Source: Frankia gtarii
Lineage (GTDB): Bacteria; Actinomycetota; Actinomycetes; Frankiales; Frankiaceae
Length of the DNA: 49,090 nt
Reading direction: 5' to 3'
Assembly (NCBI RefSeq): GCF_025403375.1
Contig: NZ_JAMPTM010000018.1
Location: forward strand, 1 to 49,090
The notes below the pieces were generated by a model that did no database searches, was not told the DNA's origin, and was given only the letters and a program-made list of their open reading frames with translations. Positions 17,327 to 26,958 of the stretch are shown here, piece after piece. The stretch's first letter is position 1, and the number at the start of each line of letters is the position of its first letter. A program made the position numbers and the translations under genes.

Positions 17327-17842
17327 CTACGCGCGGTCGGATTCGCCATCCCGGTCCGGCTTGTCGGGCGTCCAGCCGAGAGCGTCCTCGATCCGGCTCC
17401 GCATGCGGACCTCCTCGCCGTCGAGGCACTTCGCGTAGATCTTGAGGAGGACCTCGACGCTGTGCCCGGCCCAGCCAGCGACCAGCGTCGCCGGGACCAC
17501 CGTCGTTGAGCCAGGTCGACACCGCGGCGTGACGGAGGTCGTAAGGCGTCTTCGCGAGCATGGACGCGGCGACTTCGTCGGTGAAGGTCGCCGCTCGCGC
17601 CCGACTCCAGATGTAAGCGATCGTGAGGCTGGAGATCGGATCGTCGGTCTCCGCGTCGAACAGCCGGCCGCCGGGCCCGGTCCCGAACATCTGGATATGG
17701 CGGCGCAGCATCGCGGTGAGCTCAGGCGGGCATGGCACGAGTCGGATCTCGCCGGCTCACGCTGCTTGAGCTGCCGGTCGTCACGGCCGTCACCCGAGCA
17801 GGAGAAGCAGCTCACCGTCGGCCAAGTCGAGGTCGATGCAGA
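17327..17842 (-). pseudogene. frameshifted tyrosine-recombinase integrase remnant
   Basis: The C-terminal half of a phage/ICE-type integrase, readable only by joining frames. The first part is DRQLKQREP, then after a frameshift EIRLVPCPPELTAMLRRHI, GTGPGGRLF and TPYDLRHAAVSTWLNDGG, which holds the catalytic Arg of the HxLRH box. Near 17500 the frame changes again and continues VPATLVAGWAGHSVEVLLKIYAKCL, with the box-III His and the nucleophilic Tyr of KIYAKC. The N-terminal DNA-binding part is missing because an ISAs1-like fragment begins at about 17850. The gene points at the tRNA-Glu 140 bases away, the standard layout of a tRNA-integrated element. Confidence 0.85.
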
Positions 17843-17849
17843 AGCAACC

Positions 17850-18468
17850 AGATTACCGTGTTCCGCCGGTTCCGAGCCTGTCTCAACCTGGCCGGGATCG
17901 TCATCATCGTGGATGCGATGCACACCATCGGGCGCACCTGGACTGGCTCGTGACAGGGAAGGAAGCCGACTGTCCTGCGGTGATCAAGACTCATCAGTCG
18001 GCTGTCCACGCCCGGATGAAGGCTAGGCCTTGGGCCGACACCACCCGCGCCACCGACCATGGCCGTGACGCCACCCGCGTACTCAAGGTCGCCACCGTCG
18101 GTCACCTCGGTTCCCCACATCGCCCAGGCACTGCGGATCACCCGCTGGCGCCGGAGAAGGACAGACGGCCCAGCCGCGAAACCATCTAAGCGATCACTGC
18201 CCCGACCGGCTGCCAGGCCAGCCCCACTCAGCTCATCGACCTCGCCCGGGCGCACTGGCACATTGAGAACAAGGTTCAGTACGTCCGCGACGTGTCGTTC
18301 GGCGAGGACAGCAGCACGGTCCGGACCGGCAACGCACCGGCGAACCTCGCCACGATCCGCTCGGCCGTCACCGACGCCCTACGCCGCGCCGTCCACACGC
18401 TCATCTCAGCCGGCCGGCGCGCCCACGCCACCCCAGCCCGACGCGCTCACCCCCACGGCCTCCTATGA
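17850..18468 (+). mobile_element. decayed ISAs1-family transposase
   Basis: Fragments of an ISAs1/H-repeat transposase appear in all three forward frames. GIVIIVDAMHT lies near 17900, HLDWLVTGKEADCPAVIKTHQ near 17930-17990 and ATVGHL near 18095. LIDLARAHWHIENKVQYVRD then GNAPANLATIRSA follow at about 18235-18370, ending at a TGA at 18466. Several frameshifts, so inactive. Its left end cuts the integrase remnant, so it inserted after, or with, the loss of that element's integrase. Confidence 0.8.
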
Positions 18469-18642
18469 CGCCAAACCCGGTCAGATCGCGAACATGCCGA
18501 AGCCCCGCGCCCTGTGGCACATCGGTCCCCACCCAGGGCCCCGGCATTTTTACTGAGGAGCGGTTCGCGGGCCGTGTCGGGGTTTCTGGTGGGGCCGGGT
18601 CGTGAGGGCTTCCGGGGGGCTCTGCTACAGAACGGGTATGGC

Positions 18643-19125
18643 ACCCGCACCACTCTGGACACCCAGGTACGGGCGTTGTTCGCCGCCTCGCGCCAGACCT
18701 ACGGCGCGCGGCGGATCGCCGCCGCCCTGACCGCGTCGGGCCAGCCCACCTCCGGTCCGCCTCGCCCGGCGGATCGTGCGCCGAGCAGGGCTGAAGGCCT
18801 GCCAGCCCAGGGCCTACCGCCGCGTCACGATCCCCGGCCAGACCCCCGCCCCCGCCGACCACGTCCGCCGCGACTTCACCGCCAACCGGCCCGGGGCTAA
18901 GCTCGTCGGTGACATCACCTACATCCGTATCGGCGAAGGATGGCCGTACCTCGCCACCGTCATCGACTGCTCCTCACGGAAAGTTCTCGGCTGGTCGATG
19001 GCCTGCGCCACATGGGCACCGACCTCATCGTCGACGCGTTCACCATGGCCGCTTCCCGCACCGCCCTCGCACCGGACGAGGTGATGCACTCGGATCGCGG
19101 CACCCAGTACATCTCCGATGCCTAA
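18643..19125 (+). mobile_element. decayed IS3-family transposase (OrfB)
   Basis: Shows the IS3 OrfB pre-domain (TQVRALFAASRQTYGARRIAAAL), then the start of the rve/DDE catalytic core (KLVGDITYIRIGEGWPYLATVIDC, with the first Asp), and in another frame MHSDRGTQYISD with the second Asp. Frameshifts separate the pieces and the end with the catalytic Glu is missing. Inactive. Confidence 0.8.
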
Positions 19126-19357
19126 ACCAACGGCGATCGCGGATGTGTGCCGATTTGGATAATCCCGCTCGCGATGCCAACGTCATCAATGGATGATCGA
19201 GTCCGGTGAACGGGCCGTATCAAAATCAACTTCTCTAGCCTCGGGCCTTCATCAGTGATCGTTTGAGGGTATGTCGGAAATGAGAAAGGTGCTCCTGATC
19301 TGGGAAGATTGAGGTCATCGAGGCCTTGTCCGTTCCGGATCGAGGAGCACCCTCAGG

Positions 19358-19777
19358 GTGATGATTACCGGTGTCTACCCGTCTGTCCGTGTCGACGCGG
19401 CCGGCCTCGGGGTCGTGTCGCACGCGGGCGGACTGTTGTTGACGGAGACGGTCCGGGTGTCCGGGCTGGGCCGGGCGTTGTCGGTGGCGTTGGTGCCGTG
19501 GCGGCCGGCGCGGGCGGTGCATGATCCGGGCAAGCTGATGTGCGACCTGGCGGTCTCATTGGCGCTCGGCGGGGACTGGCTGGCTGACGTCGGGCTGCTG
19601 CGCGCCGCGCCGGCTGTGTTCGGACTCGTGGCCTCGGACCCGACGGTGCCGCGCACGGTCGACCGGCTGGCTGGTGACGTCGAGAAGGCGCTGAAGGCCG
19701 TGGGCGCGGCGCGGGCGGGTGCGTGTCTGCGGGTGTGGGAGCTGGCCGGCGCGGCCGCACCGCACGCCTGGGTGTAA
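19358..19777 (+). mobile_element. truncated IS1380-family transposase
   Basis: A 139-residue N-terminal piece of a DDE transposase of the IS1380 type: KLMCDLAVSLALGGDWLADVGLLRA and VFGLVASDPTVPRTVDRL are the conserved blocks before the catalytic core. The frame stops at TAA 19775, where the remaining ~320 residues should follow. Upstream, GGTGCTCCTGATC near 19289 and GATCGAGGAGCACC near 19337 form an inverted repeat, probably part of the element's leader. Confidence 0.75.
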
Positions 19778-19814
19778 AGAACCCGACCATTCAAGATTTT
19801 GTAGCCTCGCCCTC

Positions 19815-20336
19815 ATGGACGAAGCGGATCTTCTGCCGGACCTCGTCGGGACAGAGCACGGTCTCGTCGTGATGATGTGCGGCCTGCCTGGCTCGGGCAA
19901 GAGTACGTACGCGCGGGCCCTTGAGCGTCGCGGCTACAGCCGACTCTCGATCGACGAGATTGTGTGGATATGGGCCGGCCGCGACGGGGCTGAACTCGAC
20001 CCGGCGGAGTACGAGCATCTCAAGTCGACGGCCGAACAACAACTGTGGGACGACCTGATCCGCCTGCTGGAGGCGAAGGTGCCCACGGTCATCGACTACA
20101 GCTTTTGGAACCGGGCCACCCGAGACCGATACAAGGCCGTGATCGAGAGCCACGGATGCCGATGGGAACTGGTCCGCCTGAAGGCGGACCTCGAAACACT
20201 CCGGCGTCGACTGGCGATCCGCAATCAGCGCAACGACGCGAACAGCGTCACCGTTTCCGATGAGCTGCTGGAACGCTACTTCGCCAACTTCCAGGAGCCC
20301 GCGGGCGAGGGGGAGCGCGTCATCCTCCAGGAGTGA
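19815..20336 (+). CDS. P-loop kinase / AAA-type ATP-binding protein
   Basis: A 173-residue nucleotide kinase-like protein. The Walker A motif is CGLPGSGKSTYA at about residues 20-31, followed by SRLSIDEIVW, and a helical lid with basic residues (LETLRRRLAIRNQRND) near 135-150. It resembles the zeta-toxin/chloramphenicol phosphotransferase/small-molecule kinase group; these phosphorylate sugars, nucleotides or antibiotics, and which applies is not visible. It is intact, although surrounded by four decayed insertion sequences, and its base composition is a little lower in GC than its neighbours. No antitoxin-like gene is adjacent, which argues against a zeta-toxin role. It could be cargo of the lost element. 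Confidence 0.75.
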   Translation: MDEADLLPDLVGTEHGLVVMMCGLPGSGKSTYARALERRGYSRLSIDEIVWIWAGRDGAELDPAEYEHLKSTAEQQLWDDLIRLLEAKVPTVIDYSFWNRATRDRYKAVIESHGCRWELVRLKADLETLRRRLAIRNQRNDANSVTVSDELLERYFANFQEPAGEGERVILQE

Positions 20337-20435
20337 ACCGGAAGGGCAAGTGACCTGGCGCGTCCGGTCGGTGGCCTTCGAGGCAATGATCGGCGGGGTG
20401 GCCGCCTCGGCAAGTAGGGATGTGAAGCGCCGCAC

Positions 20436-20669
20436 TCACCGGAACACGGTCACGTGATCGATCTCGAGGCCCCGTTCGGCGAGCAGCTCCTCGACGTCGC
20501 GGTACGACAGCGCGAACCGCAGGTACCAGCGCACCGCCAGCACGATCACCTTCGGTGGGAACCGGAACCCCGCGAACTCCGACGTTGGAGCCGGTGGACG
20601 GACATGACGTCGCCGCACGATTCGATCATGGCTGATCGGTAGCCGCGACGGTGGACTTCGCCGACGCAA
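20436..20669 (-). mobile_element. IS6-family transposase N-terminal fragment
   Basis: The segment FRFPPKVIVLAVRWYLRF, ALSYRDVEELLAERG and DHVTVFR is the highly conserved N-terminus of IS6/IS26-type transposases, here stopping at a TGA right after about 77 codons. The catalytic core is gone. The sequence around it (20337-20435 and 20670-20902) holds no gene I recognise. Confidence 0.8.
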
Positions 20670-20902
20670 CAGTGCCGGTTAATCGGCCAGCTCAGCGTCG
20701 ACGACGCTCGGCAGCTTACTAATAAGTTCGTCCTTCCGAAGCTGACACTTCATCCGTAGCTTGAGGAAATGCCCGCGACACCTCCGCCTGTCATGCGTCG
20801 ATACATAGATCCGGGTCGGATACGGTTCTCCGCCTGTTGTCGATCGAGTCCTCTTCAGTCGCGAAACCCCGACCTCCACGACCAAAAAGGCGACCAATCA
20901 CG

Positions 20903-21772
20903 ATGACTGTGGCGTACCAGACCGCAGATGACGAGCCAGCGCCGGACCAGGCGGAGTTCCATGCGTGCTGGCGCGCGTGGCGCGACGCCCGCGAGGCCGA
21001 ACTGCGCCAGCCTTACGGAACGCTGTCCGCGACCGGCCTGCACTGGCTCAGCGACGAGTGGCAGAGCTTTGACCGAGTCCCGGGACGGTGGCGTGTCGCC
21101 GATTCGGACGTGCAGGTCGACGCCCGGGCGGAGGAAGGGTTGCGGCTGGAGGCCGTGCTCGTCGACGGGCCCGTCGGGTTGGGCCTCGGCCGATCCGCGT
21201 CCATCCCTGTCCTCACCGCAGGTGCTCTGCACCTCTCGGTCAGTGCCTTTCCGGCCAGCAACGGCCGGGGCGCCCAGTACGCCGTACGTCCGCACGATCC
21301 GCACTCCGAGACACTGACGGGCTTCACCGGGGTGCCGACCTACGATCCTGATTTCCGGTGGGTGGTCCGGGCCCGCTACGAGCCGTACAGCTCTCCCCGC
21401 CCGATCACCCTGGACACCGTGGTGGATTCGCTGCACAAGGACCTGGCCCTGATCGGGGCCGTTCGCTTCCACCTGTTCGATGCCGAGCACACACTCGAGG
21501 TGTACTCGGCTCCATTCGGCGAGCTGCACATCCCCTTCCGCGACCGGACGAACGGGATAACGACGTACCCGGTACGGGTCGTACGTGCCCAGTTGCCGCA
21601 GGACCAGGCCCGGGAGTTCGTCCTTGATTTCAACCGTGCCGCGAATGGCCCGTGCGGGCTGACTCCGTTCGCGACGTGTGCCCTTCCGCCTGCCGGAAAC
21701 ACTCTTCCGTTTGCCGTCGAAGCGGGCGAGAAGCTACCACCCTGGCGTGACGACCTCCCATACAGGGCGTAG
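20903..21772 (+). CDS. DUF1684 family protein
   Basis: A 289-residue soluble protein of the DUF1684 family, function unknown. Landmarks are the N-terminal WRAWRDAREAELRQPYGTLSATGLHWL, DPDFRWVVRARYEPY in the middle, and the C-terminal LDFNRAANGPCGLTPFATC with nearby PLPPAGN-like ALPPAGNTLPFAVEAGE, which is the usual family signature end. ATG 20903 starts it; AAAAAGG lies a little far upstream. It precedes the peptide-transport operon by 99 bases in the same direction and may belong to the same accessory cluster, but its own terminator or the transporter's promoter was not evident. Confidence 0.85.
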   Translation: MTVAYQTADDEPAPDQAEFHACWRAWRDAREAELRQPYGTLSATGLHWLSDEWQSFDRVPGRWRVADSDVQVDARAEEGLRLEAVLVDGPVGLGLGRSASIPVLTAGALHLSVSAFPASNGRGAQYAVRPHDPHSETLTGFTGVPTYDPDFRWVVRARYEPYSSPRPITLDTVVDSLHKDLALIGAVRFHLFDAEHTLEVYSAPFGELHIPFRDRTNGITTYPVRVVRAQLPQDQAREFVLDFNRAANGPCGLTPFATCALPPAGNTLPFAVEAGEKLPPWRDDLPYRA

Positions 21773-21871
21773 TGTTCGCGGCTTTCCGCGCGCTTGTTCA
21801 AAACTCCTTCTCTGCTGTAGCTCCCCCCTGCGCGAAGCGATACCGCTGGCGCGCTCATCGATCGGAGAGTC

Positions 21872-23485
21872 GTGTTCCAACGACGTGCCCAATTCCGCCG
21901 GCGACGACTCGTAGCACTCGCAGCGCCCCTCCTCAGCTGCGTCCTCGCCGCGGCGTGCACGTCGAATTCGGACCCAGTCGCACCAGGAGGCACCGCACAA
22001 GGAAGCACCGCCGCGGGCCGGCCGACGGCCGGCGGGACACTGCGATACGGCCTGGACTACGCACCATCCTGCCTGGACCCGCAACAAGCAGGCGTGGGGC
22101 CGAATCTCGGGGTCCTGGAGACGTTGACCGCTCAGGATCCCGCTACCGGCAAAGTCGGGCCCGGGTTGGCCTCGTCATGGACGATCAGTCCGGACGCGAC
22201 GAGCTTCACGTTCCATCTGTACGATGGAGTGACGTTCAGCGACGGCTCTCCATTCACGGCGGACATCGTGAAGGCGAACTTCGAGAATATCCAGAAGCTC
22301 GGTCCGACCGCGAGCAACTCTGGCGCCTATCTTGCCGGCTTGACCTCGATAACGGCTCCGGATCAGCGCACGGTCACCGTCGCCTTCGCCAAGCCCAATA
22401 TCCAGTTCCTGCAGGCCACCTCGGCGCCAGCTCTGTCCATCCTGTCCACGGGATCGCTCGCGGGCACCGCCGCCGACCGCTGCACGGGCAAGATCGTGGG
22501 CACCGGGCCGTTCATACTCAGCTCCTACATCCCCCACCAGAACATCGTGCTCAGCAAGCGCCCCGATTACAAACTGGCGCCGTCGACCGCCCAGCACACC
22601 GGGGCCGCCTATCTCGACAAGATTGACATCAGGATCGTCTCCGACGTCACTACCCGGACGGGCAGCCTGCTGTCCGGCCAACTCGACGCGACCAATGCCG
22701 TCGCACCCCAGGACGAGGCGCGCTTCGACGGCAACGGCTTCTCCGTGATCAGCCGCACCCTGCCCGGCGTCGTGCTCAGCCTCTACGTGAACGAGAAGAA
22801 GACGATCCTGCAGGATCAGAACGTGCGCCTGGCGATACAGAAGGCCATCAACCGCGCCGACATCGTCTCGACTCTTTACAGCCCGCACTACAAGCCGGCG
22901 ACCAGCGTGCTCTCCTCAACCACGCCGGGATACACGGATTTCAGCTCCCAGCTCACCTACGACCCGATCACGGCCAAGAGGCTGCTCGATTCCGCCGGAT
23001 GGACGGTCGGACCGGACGGCATCCGCGTCAGGGGTGGCCAGAAACTCGCCCTGGACGTCATCTTTGGACAACCGCAGAGCCTGGAGCTGGTCCAGCAACA
23101 GCTCAAGCAGGTCGGCATCCAGCTCAACCTGCGCCAGTTGCAGATCTCCCAGATCCAGCCTCAACTGGTCGCCGGGAACTACGACCTCTTTCTCGGCAAC
23201 TCCAGCCGCGCCGACCCTGACGTGCTGCGCACCCTGTTCAAGCAGTTCGCGATCGTCGGCTCGGACTCCCCGGCCCTGACCGCCGCCCTCAGCAAGCAGG
23301 CCGAGTCCCTCGATCCGGCCGCGCGCCAGCAGGCTGTGACCGACGCGCAGAAAATCGTGGTCAGCAACGCGCACGTCGTCCCGATCACCGAGTTTGCCCA
23401 GGTTGTCGGGCAATCGAGCAAGGTCAACGGTCTGTCCTTCGCGGCGAACTCCAGCGTCCGCTTCTACGACGCCTGGTTGTCCTGA
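21872..23485 (+). CDS. ABC transporter substrate-binding lipoprotein, peptide/nickel family 5
   Basis: A 537-residue extracytoplasmic lipoprotein of SBP family 5 (DppA/OppA type). Signal: RRAQFRRRRLVALAAPLL with lipobox LAAAC, Cys29 lipidated. Mature landmarks: GGTLRYGLDYAPSCLDPQ, YDGVTFSDGSPFTADIVKANFE, NVRLAIQKAINRADIV and the C-terminal ISQIQPQLVAGNYDLF. GTG 21872 follows GGAGAG. It delivers a short peptide or similar solute to the permeases that follow 16 bases later. The ligand cannot be told. Confidence 0.93.
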   Translation: MFQRRAQFRRRRLVALAAPLLSCVLAAACTSNSDPVAPGGTAQGSTAAGRPTAGGTLRYGLDYAPSCLDPQQAGVGPNLGVLETLTAQDPATGKVGPGLASSWTISPDATSFTFHLYDGVTFSDGSPFTADIVKANFENIQKLGPTASNSGAYLAGLTSITAPDQRTVTVAFAKPNIQFLQATSAPALSILSTGSLAGTAADRCTGKIVGTGPFILSSYIPHQNIVLSKRPDYKLAPSTAQHTGAAYLDKIDIRIVSDVTTRTGSLLSGQLDATNAVAPQDEARFDGNGFSVISRTLPGVVLSLYVNEKKTILQDQNVRLAIQKAINRADIVSTLYSPHYKPATSVLSSTTPGYTDFSSQLTYDPITAKRLLDSAGWTVGPDGIRVRGGQKLALDVIFGQPQSLELVQQQLKQVGIQLNLRQLQISQIQPQLVAGNYDLFLGNSSRADPDVLRTLFKQFAIVGSDSPALTAALSKQAESLDPAARQQAVTDAQKIVVSNAHVVPITEFAQVVGQSSKVNGLSFAANSSVRFYDAWLS

Positions 23486-23501
23486 TGCTCGGGGATCGGT
23501 G

Positions 23502-24455
23502 ATGACCGTCCTCGACGCCGGGCCGCTGGCCCGGCGACTGGCCCAGGCTCTGTTCGTGCTCTGGGGCGCCTTCACCGGAGCGTTCATCGCCCTGTATCTA
23601 CTGCCGAGCGATCCGGTGACGTTGATGCTCGCGCAGCGGGCGGACGGGCCGAGTGCGGTCATCGACCCGCGGCAGGCCGCGGCCATACGAGTGGAGTACG
23701 GCTTCGACCAACCGGTGTGGCGCCAGTACCTCACACTGCTCGGCCGGGCTGTGCACGGTGACTTCGGAACGTCCGTCCAGACCAGGGAATCGGTCAGTCA
23801 TCTCGTCACCGGCGCTCTGCCGCAGACCGTCGGTCTGGCCGGCGCGGCATTGTTGATCGCGGTTCCGCTCGGGGTCGCGCTACCGGTGCTGTCTGCCTGC
23901 AGCAGACACCGCGCGGTAAGCCGACTCGTGGACTCACTACCCGCGGTCGGGGTGTCGATCCCGTCCTTCTGGCTGGGAATACTGCTCCTACAACTACTTT
24001 CGTTCCACTGGGTAGTGTTCCCCGCGACCGGCAACACCGGTATCCGCAGCATCGTGCTGCCCGCCCTGACATTGTCGCTTCCCACGGCGGCGGTGATCGC
24101 GCAGGTCCTCGGCCGCAGCCTTCGCTCAAGTCTCGGCTCTGCCTACGTCGAGCTGGCGAAGGCGAAGGGGGCCAGCCGATCGTGGATCGTGTTCCGGCAC
24201 GCGCTGCGCAACGCGAGCCTTCCCGCCGTCACCGTCGCTGGACTGGTCGGGGGAAACCTGCTGGGCGGCGCGGTCGTGATCGAAACCGTCTTCGCCCGCA
24301 ACGGACTCGGGCAGATCACCGTCAACGCGGTCACCAACGAGGACCTGCCCGTACTACTCGGACTGGTGGTACTCGCCGCGGCAATCTTCGTGGTGACGAG
24401 CCTCGTCATCGAGTCGGTCTATCCACTGCTAGATCCAAGGATTCGCCGCTCATGA
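23502..24455 (+). CDS. ABC transporter permease, DppB type
   Basis: A 317-residue inner-membrane permease with six predicted helices. The N-terminal helix RRLAQALFVLWGAFTGAFIAL is followed by an external loop ending GFDQPVWRQYLTLLG, and the ATPase-contact loop is ELAKAKGASRSWIVFRHALRN (EAA motif). This is the DppB/GsiC half of a peptide importer. GGGGAT precedes the ATG. Its TGA overlaps the next gene's ATG by four bases. Confidence 0.93.
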   Translation: MTVLDAGPLARRLAQALFVLWGAFTGAFIALYLLPSDPVTLMLAQRADGPSAVIDPRQAAAIRVEYGFDQPVWRQYLTLLGRAVHGDFGTSVQTRESVSHLVTGALPQTVGLAGAALLIAVPLGVALPVLSACSRHRAVSRLVDSLPAVGVSIPSFWLGILLLQLLSFHWVVFPATGNTGIRSIVLPALTLSLPTAAVIAQVLGRSLRSSLGSAYVELAKAKGASRSWIVFRHALRNASLPAVTVAGLVGGNLLGGAVVIETVFARNGLGQITVNAVTNEDLPVLLGLVVLAAAIFVVTSLVIESVYPLLDPRIRRS

Positions 24456-25318
24456 ACGAGTACGCGTCGGCTGCTGTGCCCGTCCGACGCCGGGCCCTTC
24501 GCGTCGGGGGCGGCCTGGTCCGCGCCCCGGGTCTGACCCTGTCGGGCCTGCTGCTGGCCCTCGTGCTGGCCTGGGCCCTTGTGCCCGGCCGGTTCACCAG
24601 CCAGGACCCGCTCCTCGGCGTCACCGCCGACCGGCTGCGGCCACCCAGCGGGCGGCATCCGTTCGGCACCGACTACCTGGGACGCGACCTGTACTCCCGC
24701 GTCGTGCACGGCGCCGCACCCTCGCTGAAGGCGACGGCGGTCGCGGTGGCGGTCGCGCTGGTCGCCGGGGCCGTGATCGGGACGATCGCCGGGTATCTCG
24801 GCGGCTGGATCGACACCGCGCTGATGCGCGTCATGGACGTCCTGCTGGCCATCCCCGGATTGCTGTTGGCCCTCGCCCTGGTATCCGCCATCGGCTTCGG
24901 CGTGATCCACGTGGCGATCGCGGTCGCAATCGTGAGCGTCGCCGGCTTCGCCCGAGTCATGCGGGCCGAGGTCCTCGTTGTACGCAACGCGATGTTCATC
25001 GACGCCGCCCGTGGTGGCGGCGCCCGGCGGGGCCGAATACTGCTCACGCACGTCGTCCCCAACGCCGTCGGACCGCTGTTGGCTCTCGCCGCGCTGGACA
25101 TCGGATCGGTCCTGCTCACCGTCTCCGCCCTGAGCTTTCTCGGCTTCGGAGCCGCCCCCCCGGCGGCGGAATGGGGCCAACTCATCGCCTCCGGCCAGAC
25201 CTACCTCTACGCCGCGTGGTGGCTGACCACCTTTCCCGGCCTGACCATCGCACTCGTGGTGCTGGCCACGAACCGCGTCGCGCGGGCACTGGAAGCTACG
25301 GCCGGACCGTCGTGGTGA
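24452..25318 (+). CDS. ABC transporter permease, DppC type
   Basis: A 288-residue permease, partner of the preceding one. The periplasmic part carries HPFGTDYLGRDLYSRVVHGA, the hallmark of DppC/OppC proteins, and the EAA loop is FIDAARGGGARRGRILLTHVVPN. Six helices expected. The start overlaps the upstream stop (ATGA) and its own TGA overlaps the GTG of the ATPase gene, so the operon is tightly coupled. Confidence 0.93.
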   Translation: MNEYASAAVPVRRRALRVGGGLVRAPGLTLSGLLLALVLAWALVPGRFTSQDPLLGVTADRLRPPSGRHPFGTDYLGRDLYSRVVHGAAPSLKATAVAVAVALVAGAVIGTIAGYLGGWIDTALMRVMDVLLAIPGLLLALALVSAIGFGVIHVAIAVAIVSVAGFARVMRAEVLVVRNAMFIDAARGGGARRGRILLTHVVPNAVGPLLALAALDIGSVLLTVSALSFLGFGAAPPAAEWGQLIASGQTYLYAAWWLTTFPGLTIALVVLATNRVARALEATAGPSW

Positions 25319-26958
25319 ATCAGATGTTGCTGCGGGTCGCTGGACTCGACGTGACCTATACCGATCGACGGGCCACCGTAGCGGCTGTACGGGGCGCCGA
25401 GCTGAGCATCACCCGCGGCGAGGTCGTGGCGTTGGTCGGAGAATCCGGGTCGGGAAAGAGCAGCCTGGCCCACGCGATCCTGCGACTCCTGCCCGCCAGC
25501 GGCCGGGTGACCGCCGGCGCCATCCACTTCGACGGGGAAGACCTGCTGGCCGCGTCGCCCAAGCGACTGCGGCAACTACGCGGAGCACGGATCGCGCTCA
25601 TCCCCCAGGACGCGGCCGCGTTCCTCAACCCCACCAAGCGCGTCGGAGCGCAGGTCGCAGAGGTCCGGCGCATCCACCGCCGGAGCGACCGGCGCGCCAG
25701 CGCTCGCGAGGCGATCACGCTGTTGGCGACCGCCGGGCTGCCCGAACCACAGGTGCGGGCACGGCAGTACCCGCACGAGCTGTCCGGCGGGATGCGTCAA
25801 CGCGTCCTGATCGCCATCGCGCTCGCGGGTGAACCGGACCTGATCGTGGCTGACGAACCCACCAGCGCCCTCGATGTCACGGTGCAGCGCGAAGTCCTCG
25901 ACCACCTCGGCCAGCTGGTCGCCACGCTCGGTGTCTCCATGCTCCTGATCACTCATGACCTCGCCGTCGCTGCCGACCGCGCCGATCGGGTACTGGTGAT
26001 GCGCGATGGCGCCGTCGTCGAGTCCGGGTCGACGACGTCAGTGCTGCTCCAGCCACAACACCTCTATACCCGCAGCCTGGTTGCCGCCGCCCCCCGCCTG
26101 AGCGGACCGCGGGTGCTTGTCGATCACCGAGTCCGGGCGGCAACCCGACTCGACGACCGTGGAGATCTCGGGCCGCCGGTGCTCACGCTGCGGAACGTGA
26201 CCCGGATCTATACCCGGCCACTGGGCGGCCGGCGAAGGCAGGAGTTCCGGGCGGTTGACGACGTGACAATCACGGTCAATCGCGCGGAATCAGTCGGGCT
26301 CGTCGGCGAGTCGGGGAGCGGAAAATCCACCCTCGCCAGAATCGCCGCCGCTCTGGACGCGCCGACCACGGGCACGGCGGCCATCGACGGAATCGACGCG
26401 ACCCGGCGGCCGGAACGGGAACTGCGGCAAATGCGCCGGCGCGTCCAGCTCATACACCAGAGCCCGTTCGCCTCCCTCGACCCGCGATTCACCGTCGCCC
26501 GCAGCATCACCGAGCCGCTGCGCGCCTTCGGGATCGGCGACCGCGACAGTCGCCGCGCCACCGCGCGACAACTGCTCGACCACGTGGGCCTACCCGCCGC
26601 CGCGCTGCGCCACCGACCAACCGAGCTCTCCGGGGGACAACGCCAACGCGTCGCCATCGCCCGAGCACTCGCGCTCGAACCCGCGCTCCTGATCTGCGAC
26701 GAACCGGTCTCCGCCCTCGACGTGTCCACCCAGAGTCAGATCCTCGAGCTGCTGGCGCGGCTGCAAGCCGACCTCGGGATCAGCTATCTGTTCATCTCCC
26801 ATGACCTCGCCGTCGTTCGACAGATCTGCGACCGGATCGCGGTGATGCGCGACGGACACATCATCGAGGACACCGACATCGACACACTGTTCACCGCCCC
26901 GAACCACCCCTATACCCGACAACTGCTGAACGCGATCCCAGGAGCCAGGCTGCGATGA
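25315..26958 (+). CDS. fused double ATPase of a peptide ABC transporter (DppDF type)
   Basis: A 547-residue protein with two complete ABC domains, equivalent to DppD and DppF in one chain. Domain 1: Walker A GESGSGKSS (~44), signature LSGGMRQR (~155), Walker B LIVADEPTSALDV. Domain 2: Walker A GESGSGKST (~329), signature LSGGQRQR (~436), Walker B LLICDEPVSALDV. All catalytic residues are present in both. GTG 25315 overlaps the upstream TGA by four bases (GTGA). Its own stop overlaps the ATG of the broken hydrolase gene that follows. Confidence 0.94.
   Translation: MNQMLLRVAGLDVTYTDRRATVAAVRGAELSITRGEVVALVGESGSGKSSLAHAILRLLPASGRVTAGAIHFDGEDLLAASPKRLRQLRGARIALIPQDAAAFLNPTKRVGAQVAEVRRIHRRSDRRASAREAITLLATAGLPEPQVRARQYPHELSGGMRQRVLIAIALAGEPDLIVADEPTSALDVTVQREVLDHLGQLVATLGVSMLLITHDLAVAADRADRVLVMRDGAVVESGSTTSVLLQPQHLYTRSLVAAAPRLSGPRVLVDHRVRAATRLDDRGDLGPPVLTLRNVTRIYTRPLGGRRRQEFRAVDDVTITVNRAESVGLVGESGSGKSTLARIAAALDAPTTGTAAIDGIDATRRPERELRQMRRRVQLIHQSPFASLDPRFTVARSITEPLRAFGIGDRDSRRATARQLLDHVGLPAAALRHRPTELSGGQRQRVAIARALALEPALLICDEPVSALDVSTQSQILELLARLQADLGISYLFISHDLAVVRQICDRIAVMRDGHIIEDTDIDTLFTAPNHPYTRQLLNAIPGARLR

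Noticed and set aside
19815-20336. Zeta-toxin interpretation of the P-loop kinase
   Set aside because: No epsilon-type antitoxin gene is adjacent and the similarity is limited to the Walker A and lid patterns.
17113-21000. Second copy of the tRNA-Glu 3' end as attR
   Set aside because: I scanned for TTCGAATCC-type sequence and found no second copy in the window; it may lie outside or be erased.
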